NCBI GenBank assembly: GCA_900472295.1 | Contig: UCIA01000032.1 | Coordinates: 62,001 to 126,000, forward strand | DNA from: Hyphomicrobiales bacterium | GTDB lineage: Bacteria > Pseudomonadota > Alphaproteobacteria > Rhizobiales > Rhizobiaceae | DNA: 64,000 bases | Reading direction: 5' to 3' | Part shown: piece by piece, positions 16,454 through 24,493 of the stretch | Numbering within the stretch: position 1 is the first letter of the stretch | Layout of the letters: each line of letters begins with the position of its first letter | Program-made: the position numbers and the translations under genes | The notes under the pieces: model-generated | Told to the model about the DNA's origin: nothing | Databases searched by the model: none | What the model saw: only the letters and a program-made list of their open reading frames with translations

Positions 16454-16642
16454 GGGCAGCGATTGGTATCCATGGGAGAGGGGGATTTCTGAGTCCCCTC
16501 TTATCGCAAGCTTTGGCGCGATACACCCCATCGGATGACGAAAAACGCCGGAAAGCCACAAGGTGACAATGGCAGCGGGAACCCTTGGGGAACGCTATGC
16601 CATTCCGGCCGTTAGGTCTCCATCAATCAAGGAGATCGGGAT

Positions 16643-16807
16643 ATGGCCACCAAACAAGGCAAGAAAGACAATCGCCTCTCGGACAAGGAGGCTATGCATA
16701 TTGCCGAGACCACGGACGTTTCGCCCAAGCAGGCCAAGGACCTGGCCGCGAAGCACGGCAAGGACAAGGGCGCGAAGGAAGCCAGGAATTTCAAGGCGGA
16801 GGGCTGA
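16643..16807 (+). CDS. Very small lysine-rich protein
   Basis: 54 aa starting MATKQGKKDNRLSDKEAMHIAE, about a quarter lysine, with the segment DVSPKQAKDLAAKHG. The ATG at 16643 has an excellent ribosome binding site (AAGGAGATC, 16629-16637), which is the main argument that it is real. No membrane segment. It looks like the short stress-associated basic proteins common in rhizobia, in the style of the DUF3008 protein at 3713, but I do not recognise a family. Divergent from purL. Confidence 0.6.
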   Translation: MATKQGKKDNRLSDKEAMHIAETTDVSPKQAKDLAAKHGKDKGAKEARNFKAEG

Positions 16808-16849
16808 CCTGAAACTAGATCCTGCGAGCGCCAGTTTAACCTCAGCGGG

Positions 16850-18262
16850 TCAGGAAGACCTGTCGTAGCCGGCGCGCCCTTCCTCCAGCAGTCGCCGGAT
16901 CACCGCGACGCCGCCGGCGATCTCTTCACGCCGCCTTGGTTGCGAGACGCCGAAACGAACGCCGTGGAAAACCTGTTCCGAACGGCCCGCCTTGAATTCG
17001 TCCTCGTCATCGAGCAGCACGCCATTTTCCAGGCATGCGCTCCTGAAGGTGCCGGACAGCCAGGGGTCGGGCAGTGTGAGCCAGACGAAGGGCACGCTGT
17101 CGTTTGACTTGAAGGCGAAGCCGGCCAGGGCCTCTCGCACGATGGCGATGCGGGCGGCAACTTCGGCAATGCAGCGTCGGCGGATGTCGCCGGCCTGTCC
17201 GGAAAGAACCAGCCGTGCATTCACCTCCGCCAGCAAAAACGGCATGCCACCGGTCATCATCTTGTGGGCGACGCGGATGCGATGGCGATAGGCGGGCGGG
17301 CAAGAGAGCCAGCCGCCGCGGACGCCTGCCGCGACCGATTTAGACAGACCGCCGGCAACGATGGTGCGTTCGGGCGCGTATTCGGCAAGCAGCGGGGTCC
17401 GATCATCGGTCAGGCCGCCATAGAGATCATCTTCGATGATGAAGACATTGTACGCGCGCGCCACACGGGCAATCGCCTCGCGGCGCTCCGCGGATAAAAT
17501 TGTCAGCGTCGGGTTCTGCACCGTCGGCATCAGGAAGATCATTTTCGGGTGCTTTTGCGCACAAACGCGTTCGAAATCCTCGGGATCGAGGCCTTCCTCG
17601 TCGGATGCCACCAGTGCTACGCGCCGCCCGATCAGCCCGGCGCTGCGGGCGATCTGCGAATAGGTGAGATGCTCGAAGGCAATGTAATCACCGGGCGTGG
17701 TCAGCGCCGCGATCGCTCCCATGACGGCGGCATGGGTGCCGAGCGTCGGAACGATGGTGTCTGCGGCCGGGCGGAACGAATTGCGTGACAGCCAGCGCGC
17801 GCCGGCCTCGAACCAGCGCTCCGGAAAGTCCCTGGTGTAGCTCGAAATCTCGTGCGGATGATCCTGCACCGTGCGCGACAGCATGTCGGCGACAATGGCG
17901 CCCTGGCCGATGTCGGGGGCGGCGGTGCTGTCGAAGCGCAGCTTGCCGGGCGGCGCATCGACAAAGCGCGTGCCTTGCACGGCGGGCTCGACGAATTCTT
18001 GTGACGCCGCTTCCGATTGCTGCGCCAGCACATAGGTTCCGCGCCCAACCTCGCCGCTGACCAGGCCCCGCTCGCGCAGCAACTGGTAGGCGCGGCCGAT
18101 CGTGCCGACGGTGGTGCCGATGTCATAGGCGAGATCGCGCTGCGGCGGCAGTTTTGCCCCGGCATCGATGACGCCCTTGTCGATGTCGGACTCGATGCTG
18201 TCGGCTAGGCGCTGATAGAGCGGGCCGGAACCTGTGGTGAGATCGGGAAGCCAATTTGTCAT
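16850..18262 (-). CDS. MocR-type regulator (GntR HTH fused to aminotransferase domain)
   Basis: 470 aa. Residues 14-80 are a GntR winged helix (LYQRLADSIESDIDKGVIDAGAKLPPQRDLA...GTVGRAYQ type). Residues 105-460 are a fold-type I aminotransferase domain with PTVQNPT (246-252), DD (278-279) and the PLP-binding Lys308 in AGGLSKSVAAG. MocR proteins sense PLP or related compounds, usually controlling a divergent neighbour. Here the divergent neighbour is a DUF1127 gene 94 bp away, and related sequence blocks lie in the shared intergenic region. Confidence 0.92.
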   Translation of the reverse strand: MTNWLPDLTTGSGPLYQRLADSIESDIDKGVIDAGAKLPPQRDLAYDIGTTVGTIGRAYQLLRERGLVSGEVGRGTYVLAQQSEAASQEFVEPAVQGTRFVDAPPGKLRFDSTAAPDIGQGAIVADMLSRTVQDHPHEISSYTRDFPERWFEAGARWLSRNSFRPAADTIVPTLGTHAAVMGAIAALTTPGDYIAFEHLTYSQIARSAGLIGRRVALVASDEEGLDPEDFERVCAQKHPKMIFLMPTVQNPTLTILSAERREAIARVARAYNVFIIEDDLYGGLTDDRTPLLAEYAPERTIVAGGLSKSVAAGVRGGWLSCPPAYRHRIRVAHKMMTGGMPFLLAEVNARLVLSGQAGDIRRRCIAEVAARIAIVREALAGFAFKSNDSVPFVWLTLPDPWLSGTFRSACLENGVLLDDEDEFKAGRSEQVFHGVRFGVSQPRRREEIAGGVAVIRRLLEEGRAGYDRSS

Positions 18263-18338
18263 GGTGACAATTTTGTATATTGCACCGGATTAGGAGTCAA
18301 TACATATCAGCGGCGTACCGAAATGGGTACAATTTGCA
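18262..18338. promoter_or_regulatory. Possible MocR operator repeats between mocR and the DUF1127 gene
   Basis: Two similar blocks in the same orientation, TGGTGACAATTTTGTA (18262-18277) and TGGGTACAATTTGCA (18324-18338), about 60 bp apart, one next to each start codon. MocR regulators commonly bind direct repeats of this kind. This is a by-eye match, not a tested site. Confidence 0.35.
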
Positions 18339-18355
18339 ACCTTGGCAGAAAGACA

Positions 18356-18595
18356 ATGAGCACAATCGAGACAATCCGCAGTACGGGCATTGAACTGGTC
18401 GGGCCATCGAGCCGGCGAGGCTTTGTCGGCCGCATCGTGCATGTCGTCAGGTCGCTGGCACGGCAGCTTGACGCGTTGTTCGAGCGCCGTCGCGGCCGCC
18501 TGGCTTTGCTTGAAATGACCGACGAGCAGCTCAGGGATATCGGTGTGTCGCGTGGCGACGCCTACCGCGAGGGCATCAGGCCGTTCTGGGACTGA
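18356..18595 (+). CDS. DUF1127 small arginine-rich protein
   Basis: 79 aa. The C-terminal segment RRRGRLALLEMTDEQLRDIGVSRGDAYREG is the DUF1127 signature (DexLxDIGxxR). Such small proteins bind RNA or tune phosphate and stress responses in alphaproteobacteria. Start ATG 18356 chosen; an upstream in-frame ATG at 18323 would overlap the putative operator. Divergent from the MocR gene, a recurring arrangement. Confidence 0.88.
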   Translation: MSTIETIRSTGIELVGPSSRRGFVGRIVHVVRSLARQLDALFERRRGRLALLEMTDEQLRDIGVSRGDAYREGIRPFWD

Positions 18596-18673
18596 AGCAC
18601 ATCGTGCTGGGCACGCCTTGCGGCGCAGTTGGCGATGTTTCGCCTTTGGCTAAGGGTTCGAAGCCGTTGGTGG

Positions 18674-19513
18674 CTACTTCAAGGCACCCTTAGCCGCGTT
18701 CGCGATGAAGTCGGCGACAAAGGAAGGGTGTGACACCATCGACATGTGACTGGATTTTATCGTGCCGGTCTTGGCTCCAATATGGTCCGCGAGCCATTGT
18801 TGCACTGGAGTAGGCAGCGCGTTGTCGCCCTGCGTGACAAGATACCAGGTGGGCTTGTTCTGCCAGGCGGCTTGCTGGACCTTTTCCCCGAAACTCTTGG
18901 CCGCTATCGGCTGCTCGACAGCCGTAAGGAGAGCAACTCGCTTTGCAGCGACGTCGCCGGCCATGACGTGGGCGTAGGCAGTGGGATCGTCCAGCCAGAC
19001 AAGGCCATTGGCATCCGGCGCCATGCCGTCCATGGGCGCATTGCGTTTCTGAAGCAATTCCGCGACCGATTCGTTGCTGTCGGGAACAAGCGCGGACAAA
19101 TAAACGATGCCCTTTACATTCGGAGCGTTGCCGGCCTCGGTCACGACGGCGCCGGCCCATGAATGGCCGACGAGCAGCACGTCACCCTTCTGTCGCTCCA
19201 GAACGCGACGTGTCGCGGCAACGTCATCGGCAAGCGATGTCAAAGGGTTCTGCACGGCAGTGACGTGATAGCCCTTGGCTTCCAGCAACGGGATGATGTC
19301 CGACCAGCTCGAGCCGTCTGCAAAGGCGCCATGCACGAGCACGATGTTTCGAACATGCGTTGTGTCGGCGGCCCGTGCGGTAGCGGGTAAAAGCATGACC
19401 GCGACGGTCAGGGCCAGCGCCATGACACCGCCCGCAATGCTTCTCAGCAGTTGGCCGCCTCGCGACCTTCCGTGGTTCTCGACAATCTCTGGATATCCAG
19501 TTGCTGCAGACAT
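18674..19513 (-). CDS. Exported alpha/beta hydrolase (EstC-like)
   Basis: 279 aa. An N-terminal signal or anchor (about residues 27-48, ends ATARAAD) precedes an alpha/beta-hydrolase fold: oxyanion segment VLVHGAFADGSSW (58-70), nucleophile Ser118 in GHSWAG, and a late histidine in SHMSMVSHPSF. It resembles the plant-esterase/EstC-like group of small hydrolases. Substrate unknown. It is 66 bp downstream of the DUF1330 gene on the same strand and both are divergent from a TetR regulator, so the pair is probably controlled by it. Confidence 0.85.
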   Translation of the reverse strand: MSAATGYPEIVENHGRSRGGQLLRSIAGGVMALALTVAVMLLPATARAADTTHVRNIVLVHGAFADGSSWSDIIPLLEAKGYHVTAVQNPLTSLADDVAATRRVLERQKGDVLLVGHSWAGAVVTEAGNAPNVKGIVYLSALVPDSNESVAELLQKRNAPMDGMAPDANGLVWLDDPTAYAHVMAGDVAAKRVALLTAVEQPIAAKSFGEKVQQAAWQNKPTWYLVTQGDNALPTPVQQWLADHIGAKTGTIKSSHMSMVSHPSFVADFIANAAKGALK

Positions 19514-19578
19514 AAAGATCCGTCCTTGGTTCCGCGCGTGGCGAATTGGTCGATAGGGGTAAACGATGGTTTGAGGCC

Positions 19579-19869
19579 TCAGCCGGCGGTCTCGTAAAGG
19601 AGGAAGCTCATATCAGCTGCCTCGTCGCGCAACGGCACGATAGACTGGTATTCCGGGGACGCGAACCAGTCCCTGGCGGCCTTTACATCAGCAAAGCGGA
19701 TAATCCCGAGGCCAGGGGCGGTCTCAGTACCCGCAAGCACCTCATGCAACTTGCCACGATGGATAAACTCGCCTCCAAAAGCCGCGATCGTGGGCGCGGA
19801 GGCAGCCGAGTACTGAGCCAGTTTATCGCCTGCCTTCGGACGAACCTGGACAAGAACGAGTGCAGTCAT
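19579..19869 (-). CDS. DUF1330 family protein
   Basis: 96 aa, ferredoxin-like (dimeric alpha-beta barrel) fold of the DUF1330 family: MTALVLVQVRPKAGDKLAQYSAASAPTIAAFGGEFIHRG and GIIRFADVKAARDWFASPEYQSI. The ATG at 19869 has AGGAG six bases upstream, whereas the ATG at 19875 would start directly on that ribosome binding site, so the shorter form is chosen. Function unknown; similar proteins accompany oxidative or electrophile-response genes. Probably in one operon with the alpha/beta hydrolase gene. Confidence 0.85.
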   Translation of the reverse strand: MTALVLVQVRPKAGDKLAQYSAASAPTIAAFGGEFIHRGKLHEVLAGTETAPGLGIIRFADVKAARDWFASPEYQSIVPLRDEAADMSFLLYETAG

Positions 19870-19926
19870 TTTCATCTCCTGATGTAAAAATCATTCATGA
19901 TCGTTCCGGCGATATGGCATTCGAAT

Positions 19927-19952
19927 TGTTTTGTCCACATATGTACAAAACA
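19927..19952. promoter_or_regulatory. Palindromic operator for the TetR regulator
   Basis: Perfect inverted repeat TGTTTTGT (19927-19934) and ACAAAACA (19945-19952) with a 10-base spacer, in the 102-bp gap between the divergent TetR and DUF1330 genes. Size and position fit a TetR dimer site controlling both directions. Confidence 0.6.
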
Positions 19953-19971
19953 CAAAAACGAGAGGTGGGAG

Positions 19972-20568
19972 TTGGCACGACCCAGCAAGTTTGACCGCAA
20001 GGAGGCGCTGGACATCGCGACGGAAGCGATCAGGAGCGGCGGGTATGAACGGGCCTCAGTAAAGGCCCTGTCCGAGCGCTTAGGAATTTCCCGATCGAGT
20101 TTTTACAATGCTTTCGGATCGCGCGAGGCGTTTTTCGCGGAAATCATTGCCCGCTATTCAATGACGGCACCCGACGCGCCCTTGTATGGCGAGGTCAAGG
20201 GCCCTGTCATGCCTGTCCTGTATGAGGTCGTACGTAACATCTGCCGTGTTCGCGCAGCCGATCCGGAAGGCCGCGGATGCATCATTGTAAACTCCATCAG
20301 CGAGCTTTGCCCATCCGCCGACGGACCAGCACCTATGCTGGCCAGGCTGGCCGCTGGTTCGACCAGCCGTATCGAAGAACTGATGACTGTCGCGCGTGAG
20401 CAGGGCGAAATCGGCGGCACTGCCGATGTTCATGCCCTGGCGCTGGCGCTGCAAAACCTGATGATAGGGCTAAACGTTCTCTCGAAAGTCGTCCGGGACG
20501 AGGACGATTTATGGCTGCTCAGCGAAACGACGCTTCGGGGGCTGGGATTGTTCCCGCCAAAAACCTGA
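19972..20568 (+). CDS. TetR/AcrR family transcriptional regulator
   Basis: 198 aa from a TTG start at 19972, chosen because it gives the classic (M)ARPSKFDRKEAL opening after the ribosome binding site GAGGTGGGA; the upstream ATG at 19897 would translate across the operator palindrome. The HTH is at residues 29-50 (SVKALSERLGISRSSFYNAFGS). The C-terminal ligand domain resembles the YcdC/TetR_C_7-like groups. Likely represses itself and the divergent DUF1330-hydrolase pair through the palindrome at 19927-19952. Confidence 0.88.
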   Translation: MARPSKFDRKEALDIATEAIRSGGYERASVKALSERLGISRSSFYNAFGSREAFFAEIIARYSMTAPDAPLYGEVKGPVMPVLYEVVRNICRVRAADPEGRGCIIVNSISELCPSADGPAPMLARLAAGSTSRIEELMTVAREQGEIGGTADVHALALALQNLMIGLNVLSKVVRDEDDLWLLSETTLRGLGLFPPKT

Positions 20569-20598
20569 ACTGGAACGCTGCTGTTTGGCGAGCCAAGC

Positions 20599-21555
20599 TC
20601 ACAAACTCAGCAAACCATCATCTCTGGAACCCATAGCGTAGCCGTCCTCGATTTTGGCGGTCAGCAGCGGCAATTCATGGCCGAGGAAATCGAGGAAGGC
20701 GCGCACCGCTGGCACAAGTCCGCGCCGGGAAGGGAATATGGCGTGGAGTTGATGCGAAGGCAAAGTGTGGTCCGGCAACAGCCTGATCAGTCGGCCTTTG
20801 CGAACCGCATCACCACACAGGTTGCGCGGCAGTTGAGCGATGCCCATCCCCTCCAGAGCGGCCTGGCCAAGCATATGAATATCATCCGTGGCTAGGATCG
20901 GAACATATTCAATGTCGATGGCTTGCCCATCGGGCGCCGTCATGTGCCACAGGTTTCGTTCGCCTCTCACTCCGGCCGGACCGAGCCCTCTCTGCAGGTG
21001 CAAGGATTGCAGCGCGTTGAAAGGTCCGCGGGATGAAACGAACTCAGGGCTCGCCACGAGCCACTGTTCGCTGGTTCCCAACCGCCTGATCATCAACTGG
21101 GAATCGTCGATGGTCGAGCGAACTCGCAAGGCAATGTCATAGGCTTCCGCGATAACATCCACTCGCCTGTTTGTAAGCTCAAGGTCGATCCTTACGGCCG
21201 GATGGGCTCGCATGAACTTCCACAGGACGGGCGCAACGAAAATATGGGCAATGCCCACCGGGCAACTTACCCGCAGGCGCCCCGCCGGCGCTTCGCCGGC
21301 GTGCTCGGCGACCTCGAAGGCCATGCGAGCGGCATCGATCATCTCATTGCAGTGCTTTAGAAATTCCTGCCCCACTGAAGTGAGATTGACCGAACGGGTC
21401 GATCGCTGCAGCAGCCGCACGCCGAGACGGTTTTCCAGGGCCGCTATGCGTCGGCTGATGCGCGACTTGGGTATGCCCAGGGCAAGAGCAGCTGACGAAA
21501 AGCTCCCGTGACGCGCCACTGAGGCGAACATCGTCAATTCGTTGAGGTCTTCCAC
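20599..21555 (-). CDS. LysR-family transcriptional regulator
   Basis: 318 aa from a GTG start at 21555, which has GGAG six bases upstream and gives VEDLNELTMFASVARHGSFSSAALALG, the standard LysR N terminus. The frame stays open to 21639 but the extra residues are not LysR-like. HTH at about 18-37; RSTRSVNLTSVG (51-62) leads to the effector domain. Closest in style to the DsdC/AaeR-like group that often regulates divergent oxidoreductase genes. Divergent from the azoR-like gene, with an inverted repeat between them. Confidence 0.9.
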   Translation of the reverse strand: MEDLNELTMFASVARHGSFSSAALALGIPKSRISRRIAALENRLGVRLLQRSTRSVNLTSVGQEFLKHCNEMIDAARMAFEVAEHAGEAPAGRLRVSCPVGIAHIFVAPVLWKFMRAHPAVRIDLELTNRRVDVIAEAYDIALRVRSTIDDSQLMIRRLGTSEQWLVASPEFVSSRGPFNALQSLHLQRGLGPAGVRGERNLWHMTAPDGQAIDIEYVPILATDDIHMLGQAALEGMGIAQLPRNLCGDAVRKGRLIRLLPDHTLPSHQLHAIFPSRRGLVPAVRAFLDFLGHELPLLTAKIEDGYAMGSRDDGLLSL

Positions 21556-21581
21556 CTGGATCTCCGGGCATTTGATTGTCT

Positions 21582-21601
21582 CACAGATAGAACAATCTGT
21601 G
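21582..21601. promoter_or_regulatory. Candidate LysR binding site
   Basis: Inverted repeat CACAGAT (21582-21588) and ATCTGTG (21595-21601), 6-base spacer, 26 bp before the LysR start and 76 bp before the divergent azoR start. Confidence 0.5.
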
Positions 21602-21676
21602 CCATTTGCTCCGCTGGTGCAACACCCGTGGGCGAGCATAGGTATGGCTCACACACTTCAACGGAGCCTAAATACC

Positions 21677-22300
21677 ATGCAAATCCTTCAACTCGACTCG
21701 AGCATCCTGAGAGACGGGTCCGCCTCTCGCACACTCACCAAAGCCATCGTGACGAACTTGCTCAACCAGCATCCCGGCGCGGCGGTGACATATCATGACC
21801 TGGTGGAGGAGGCGATCCCGCACCTGGACGGACCGATCGGGGCGGGTTTCAGACCGCTCGCTTTCGACGAATCCGATGAGGCGACGCGCCGAGAGCACGC
21901 GCGATCGGATCAACTGGTGAACGAGCTAATCGCCAGCGACGTGCTTGTCGTCGGCGCGCCGATGTACAACTTCTCGATTGCCAGCCAGCTAAAGGCCTGG
22001 CTCGATCGCGTCATCCAGCCCGGTAAAACCTTCCGATACACCGATACGGGGCCGATTGGTCTCGTTGGTGGCAAGAAGGTCGTGATCGTTTCGACCCGCG
22101 GAGGTTCCTATCTTTCCGGCCCCATGGCGGCCATGGACTTCCAGGAGGGCTACCTCAAGACGGCTTTCGGCTTCATGGGCATCAAGGATCTCGATTTCAT
22201 CCGCGCGGAAAACATGTCGCGCGGCGAGGATGCCCGTACCAGTTCGATGGGCGATGCCCTCAAGGCGGTGTCTCCGCTGGTGACCAAGATAGCGGCTTGA
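21677..22300 (+). CDS. azoR: FMN-dependent NADH-azoreductase (AzoR-like)
   Basis: 207 aa, flavodoxin-like fold. MQILQLDSSILRDGSASR is the FMN phosphate-binding start; PMYNFSIASQLKAWLDRVIQPGKTFRY (95-121) and STRGGSY (139-145) are AzoR flavin-contacting segments. Two-electron reduction of quinones or azo compounds, protecting against electrophiles. The start at ATG 21677 gives the family length; upstream in-frame ATGs would translate the LysR operator. Likely regulated by the divergent LysR gene; followed 170 bp downstream by a metallo-beta-lactamase-fold gene on the same strand. Confidence 0.92.
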   Translation: MQILQLDSSILRDGSASRTLTKAIVTNLLNQHPGAAVTYHDLVEEAIPHLDGPIGAGFRPLAFDESDEATRREHARSDQLVNELIASDVLVVGAPMYNFSIASQLKAWLDRVIQPGKTFRYTDTGPIGLVGGKKVVIVSTRGGSYLSGPMAAMDFQEGYLKTAFGFMGIKDLDFIRAENMSRGEDARTSSMGDALKAVSPLVTKIAA

Positions 22301-22470
22301 AGGATTTCGTCAGTCGGCATCGGTCCGCTTGCAAGGATTGATGTCGGAGGCCAGGCCAAGGCCACTCTTTCTGGCAGGAACACGGCCCGAAATCCTCATC
22401 AATGCAACCAGCTCTCAGAAATCCTGACTGGTCGGCGAACCAATGCCGCCAGCAACGCGGAGACAGATCC

Positions 22471-23352
22471 ATGTTCATTCTCAACAGACGAAATCTTCTG
22501 GCGCTCGGTGTGGCCGGCGCCGCAACGGCAATGGCAAGCAGGCTTTCGCTCGCTGCTGTCGCCGATACAAAGGTGTTCACAGCCGATGAGGCCGGCGTAA
22601 TGGTCGACAGCACGGTCATCGTCGGCGAGAAATCGGCAATCGTCGTCGATGCGCAGTTCACGGTAGCCAATGCCAAGGCGCTTGCCGATGTTATCCAGGC
22701 GACCGGGAAAGAGGTCACGACCATCCTCATCACTCACTACCATCCGGACCACCTTCTCGGCCTGTCGGTACTGCTGGACCGCTTCCCCGAAGCAAAGCCT
22801 CTCACTCATCCGTCAGTGCTTGCCATGATCAACAAAGCGTCCGCGCCGACCTTGAAGGCCCTGACCGCACAGGCGCCGAAGGGCGTTTTCCCGGATAAGC
22901 TGATTGTGCCCGATGTCTTGACCAAGGATCATCTGCTGCTGGAAGGCGAGCGCATCGAAATCCTGGACCCGATGCATGGCGACACGGAGTTCGTCACGCC
23001 CGTACACATTCCCTCTCTGAACACCCTCATCGCGGCCGATGTCGGATACACCGACACGCATCTCTGGCTGGAGGAAAACACAACTCCTGATCAGGTCAGC
23101 AAGTGGCGCGACAGCACCAGGGAACTGGAGGCCATCGGTGCGAAAACCGTCATTCCGGGACATCGCAAGCCGGATAGCCGTTCAGACGCGTCGATATTTG
23201 CCTATACGCGATCCTATCTCGACAGCTGGGAAAAGGCCTTGGCGGCAAGCAAATCCGCTGACGAACTGAAAGCTGCACTTCTCAAGGACCATCCCGATGC
23301 GGGGTTTGGCTTTGCGCTTCAACGTTCGGTCGCTGCGATCTACAAAAACTAG
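22471..23352 (+). CDS. Exported metallo-beta-lactamase-fold hydrolase
   Basis: 293 aa. MFILNRRNLLALGVAGAATAMASRLSLAA is a probable twin-arginine signal. The metal motif THYHPDHLLG (His89, His91, Asp93, His94) is intact, with further likely ligands in MHGDTEFV, AADVGYTDTHLW and PGHRKPD. It belongs to the wide MBL hydrolase superfamily, not clearly a beta-lactamase. The ATG at 22471 is used; an in-frame start 69 bases upstream would lose the signal position. The context (LysR, AzoR) suggests detoxification of a xenobiotic or quinone product. Confidence 0.85.
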   Translation: MFILNRRNLLALGVAGAATAMASRLSLAAVADTKVFTADEAGVMVDSTVIVGEKSAIVVDAQFTVANAKALADVIQATGKEVTTILITHYHPDHLLGLSVLLDRFPEAKPLTHPSVLAMINKASAPTLKALTAQAPKGVFPDKLIVPDVLTKDHLLLEGERIEILDPMHGDTEFVTPVHIPSLNTLIAADVGYTDTHLWLEENTTPDQVSKWRDSTRELEAIGAKTVIPGHRKPDSRSDASIFAYTRSYLDSWEKALAASKSADELKAALLKDHPDAGFGFALQRSVAAIYKN

Positions 23353-23395
23353 CGCCGGCGCTGGCGTGGCTTCCAGGCGGCGATTTCCGGTTAGT

Positions 23396-24037
23396 CTAGC
23401 GGACGCTTGACGCCCTGAGGCGCGAGACGCCTCGGTCCGCGACGATTGCAAGGATGCACAGCACCAGGAAAACCCCGGTGACGGCCAGCGCTGAAAGCGC
23501 CACGCTGGCCGCGCCATTCTTTGCAACGTCGAGGAAGGGGTAGGGCACTTCGCCTGCAATTGGCGCCCGTGCCAGCGCATAGGTGAGATAGGCGATCGGA
23601 TAGGCCATCCACCAGGAAATGTCGCTCCACCGTGTCCTGCCGTCGGCGCCCGCCACCAGCCACCACAGCACGAACAGCACCGGTGTCACATAGTGCAGCA
23701 GCACGTCGCAGAGCAGGAACAGGCCCTGCGGCTGCCAGAGCCGCGCCAGCACCGTCGCATAGACGATGAAGACCAGCGCAATGGAAACCGCGACGCCTGC
23801 GCGCATCCGCGGTCCAGCAAAGGCCGGCAGCCAGGCATAGCCGGAGGGCGACAGCAGCGAGACATGGACCAGCACCGCGCCGATGTTGGTCAGGATGGTG
23901 AAGAAGCTGAACAGGAAGACGATGGAGCCGAGAAAACTGCGTCCGGCTTCCATCGATGCCGGAATGCTGATGCAGAATTGCAGGACAAGCCCGGCCAGAC
24001 CGATGATCAATCCCGCAATCTGCAGGAAGCGGCCCAT
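23396..24037 (-). CDS. Pr6Pr family six-span membrane protein
   Basis: 213 aa, six predicted membrane spans. It matches the Pr6Pr (FAR-17a/AIG1-like) family in pattern: FFTILTNIGAVLVH near residues 45-58, HYVTPVLFVLWWLV near 115-128, and YPIAYLTYALARAPIAGEVPYPFLDV near 146-171. Function not established; related eukaryotic proteins hydrolyse fatty-acid esters of hydroxy fatty acids. Six bases separate it from the lipoprotein gene upstream on the same strand. Confidence 0.8.
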   Translation of the reverse strand: MGRFLQIAGLIIGLAGLVLQFCISIPASMEAGRSFLGSIVFLFSFFTILTNIGAVLVHVSLLSPSGYAWLPAFAGPRMRAGVAVSIALVFIVYATVLARLWQPQGLFLLCDVLLHYVTPVLFVLWWLVAGADGRTRWSDISWWMAYPIAYLTYALARAPIAGEVPYPFLDVAKNGAASVALSALAVTGVFLVLCILAIVADRGVSRLRASSVR

Positions 24038-24042
24038 CGGCG

Positions 24043-24453
24043 TCAGGCGGTCGCGCTACAGGACGGATTGCCCGTCTGCCAGCGCGCAATGTCGGAGCCG
24101 ATGCGCGCGCCGAGCGGATCGGCCATCAGCGGGCCGAACACGTCGATACGCCTCGAATTGCCTTTCGCCTGGACGACCAGCAGCGGCTTGCCGCCATAAT
24201 GCTTGGCCGGCACCAGCAGGAAACGTGGCGTGCCGCTGAAGGAATTCAGCTCATTGGCCATCTGATACGATTTGAAGGCGGGATCCTTGCTGGCGATCCA
24301 GCATTTGTGGGCCGATATCGCCACCTGTTCCATGGCCAGCAGCGAAGCGCTCTTGCCCGCAGGCACCGGCGCGCTCTTCGGGGCGGACTGGCAGGAGGCC
24401 AGCGCGAGGCCGGCGGCAGTCAGGAGAGCCATCCGGGCAATCGTCAGTCTCAT
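24043..24453 (-). CDS. Small predicted lipoprotein
   Basis: 136 aa. MRLTIARMALLTAAGLALASC ends in a lipobox (LASC, Cys21), so an outer-membrane or periplasmic lipoprotein is predicted. The mature part has two further cysteines (HKCWIAS, NPSCSA) and no family I can name. Start ATG 24453; an overlapping longer frame into the end of purQ lacks a signal. It ends 6 bases before the Pr6Pr gene. Confidence 0.7.
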   Translation of the reverse strand: MRLTIARMALLTAAGLALASCQSAPKSAPVPAGKSASLLAMEQVAISAHKCWIASKDPAFKSYQMANELNSFSGTPRFLLVPAKHYGGKPLLVVQAKGNSRRIDVFGPLMADPLGARIGSDIARWQTGNPSCSATA

Positions 24454-24493
24454 GGTCAGCCGCCCCTGCGTTGTCGTAGATTTCGAGAAGATA

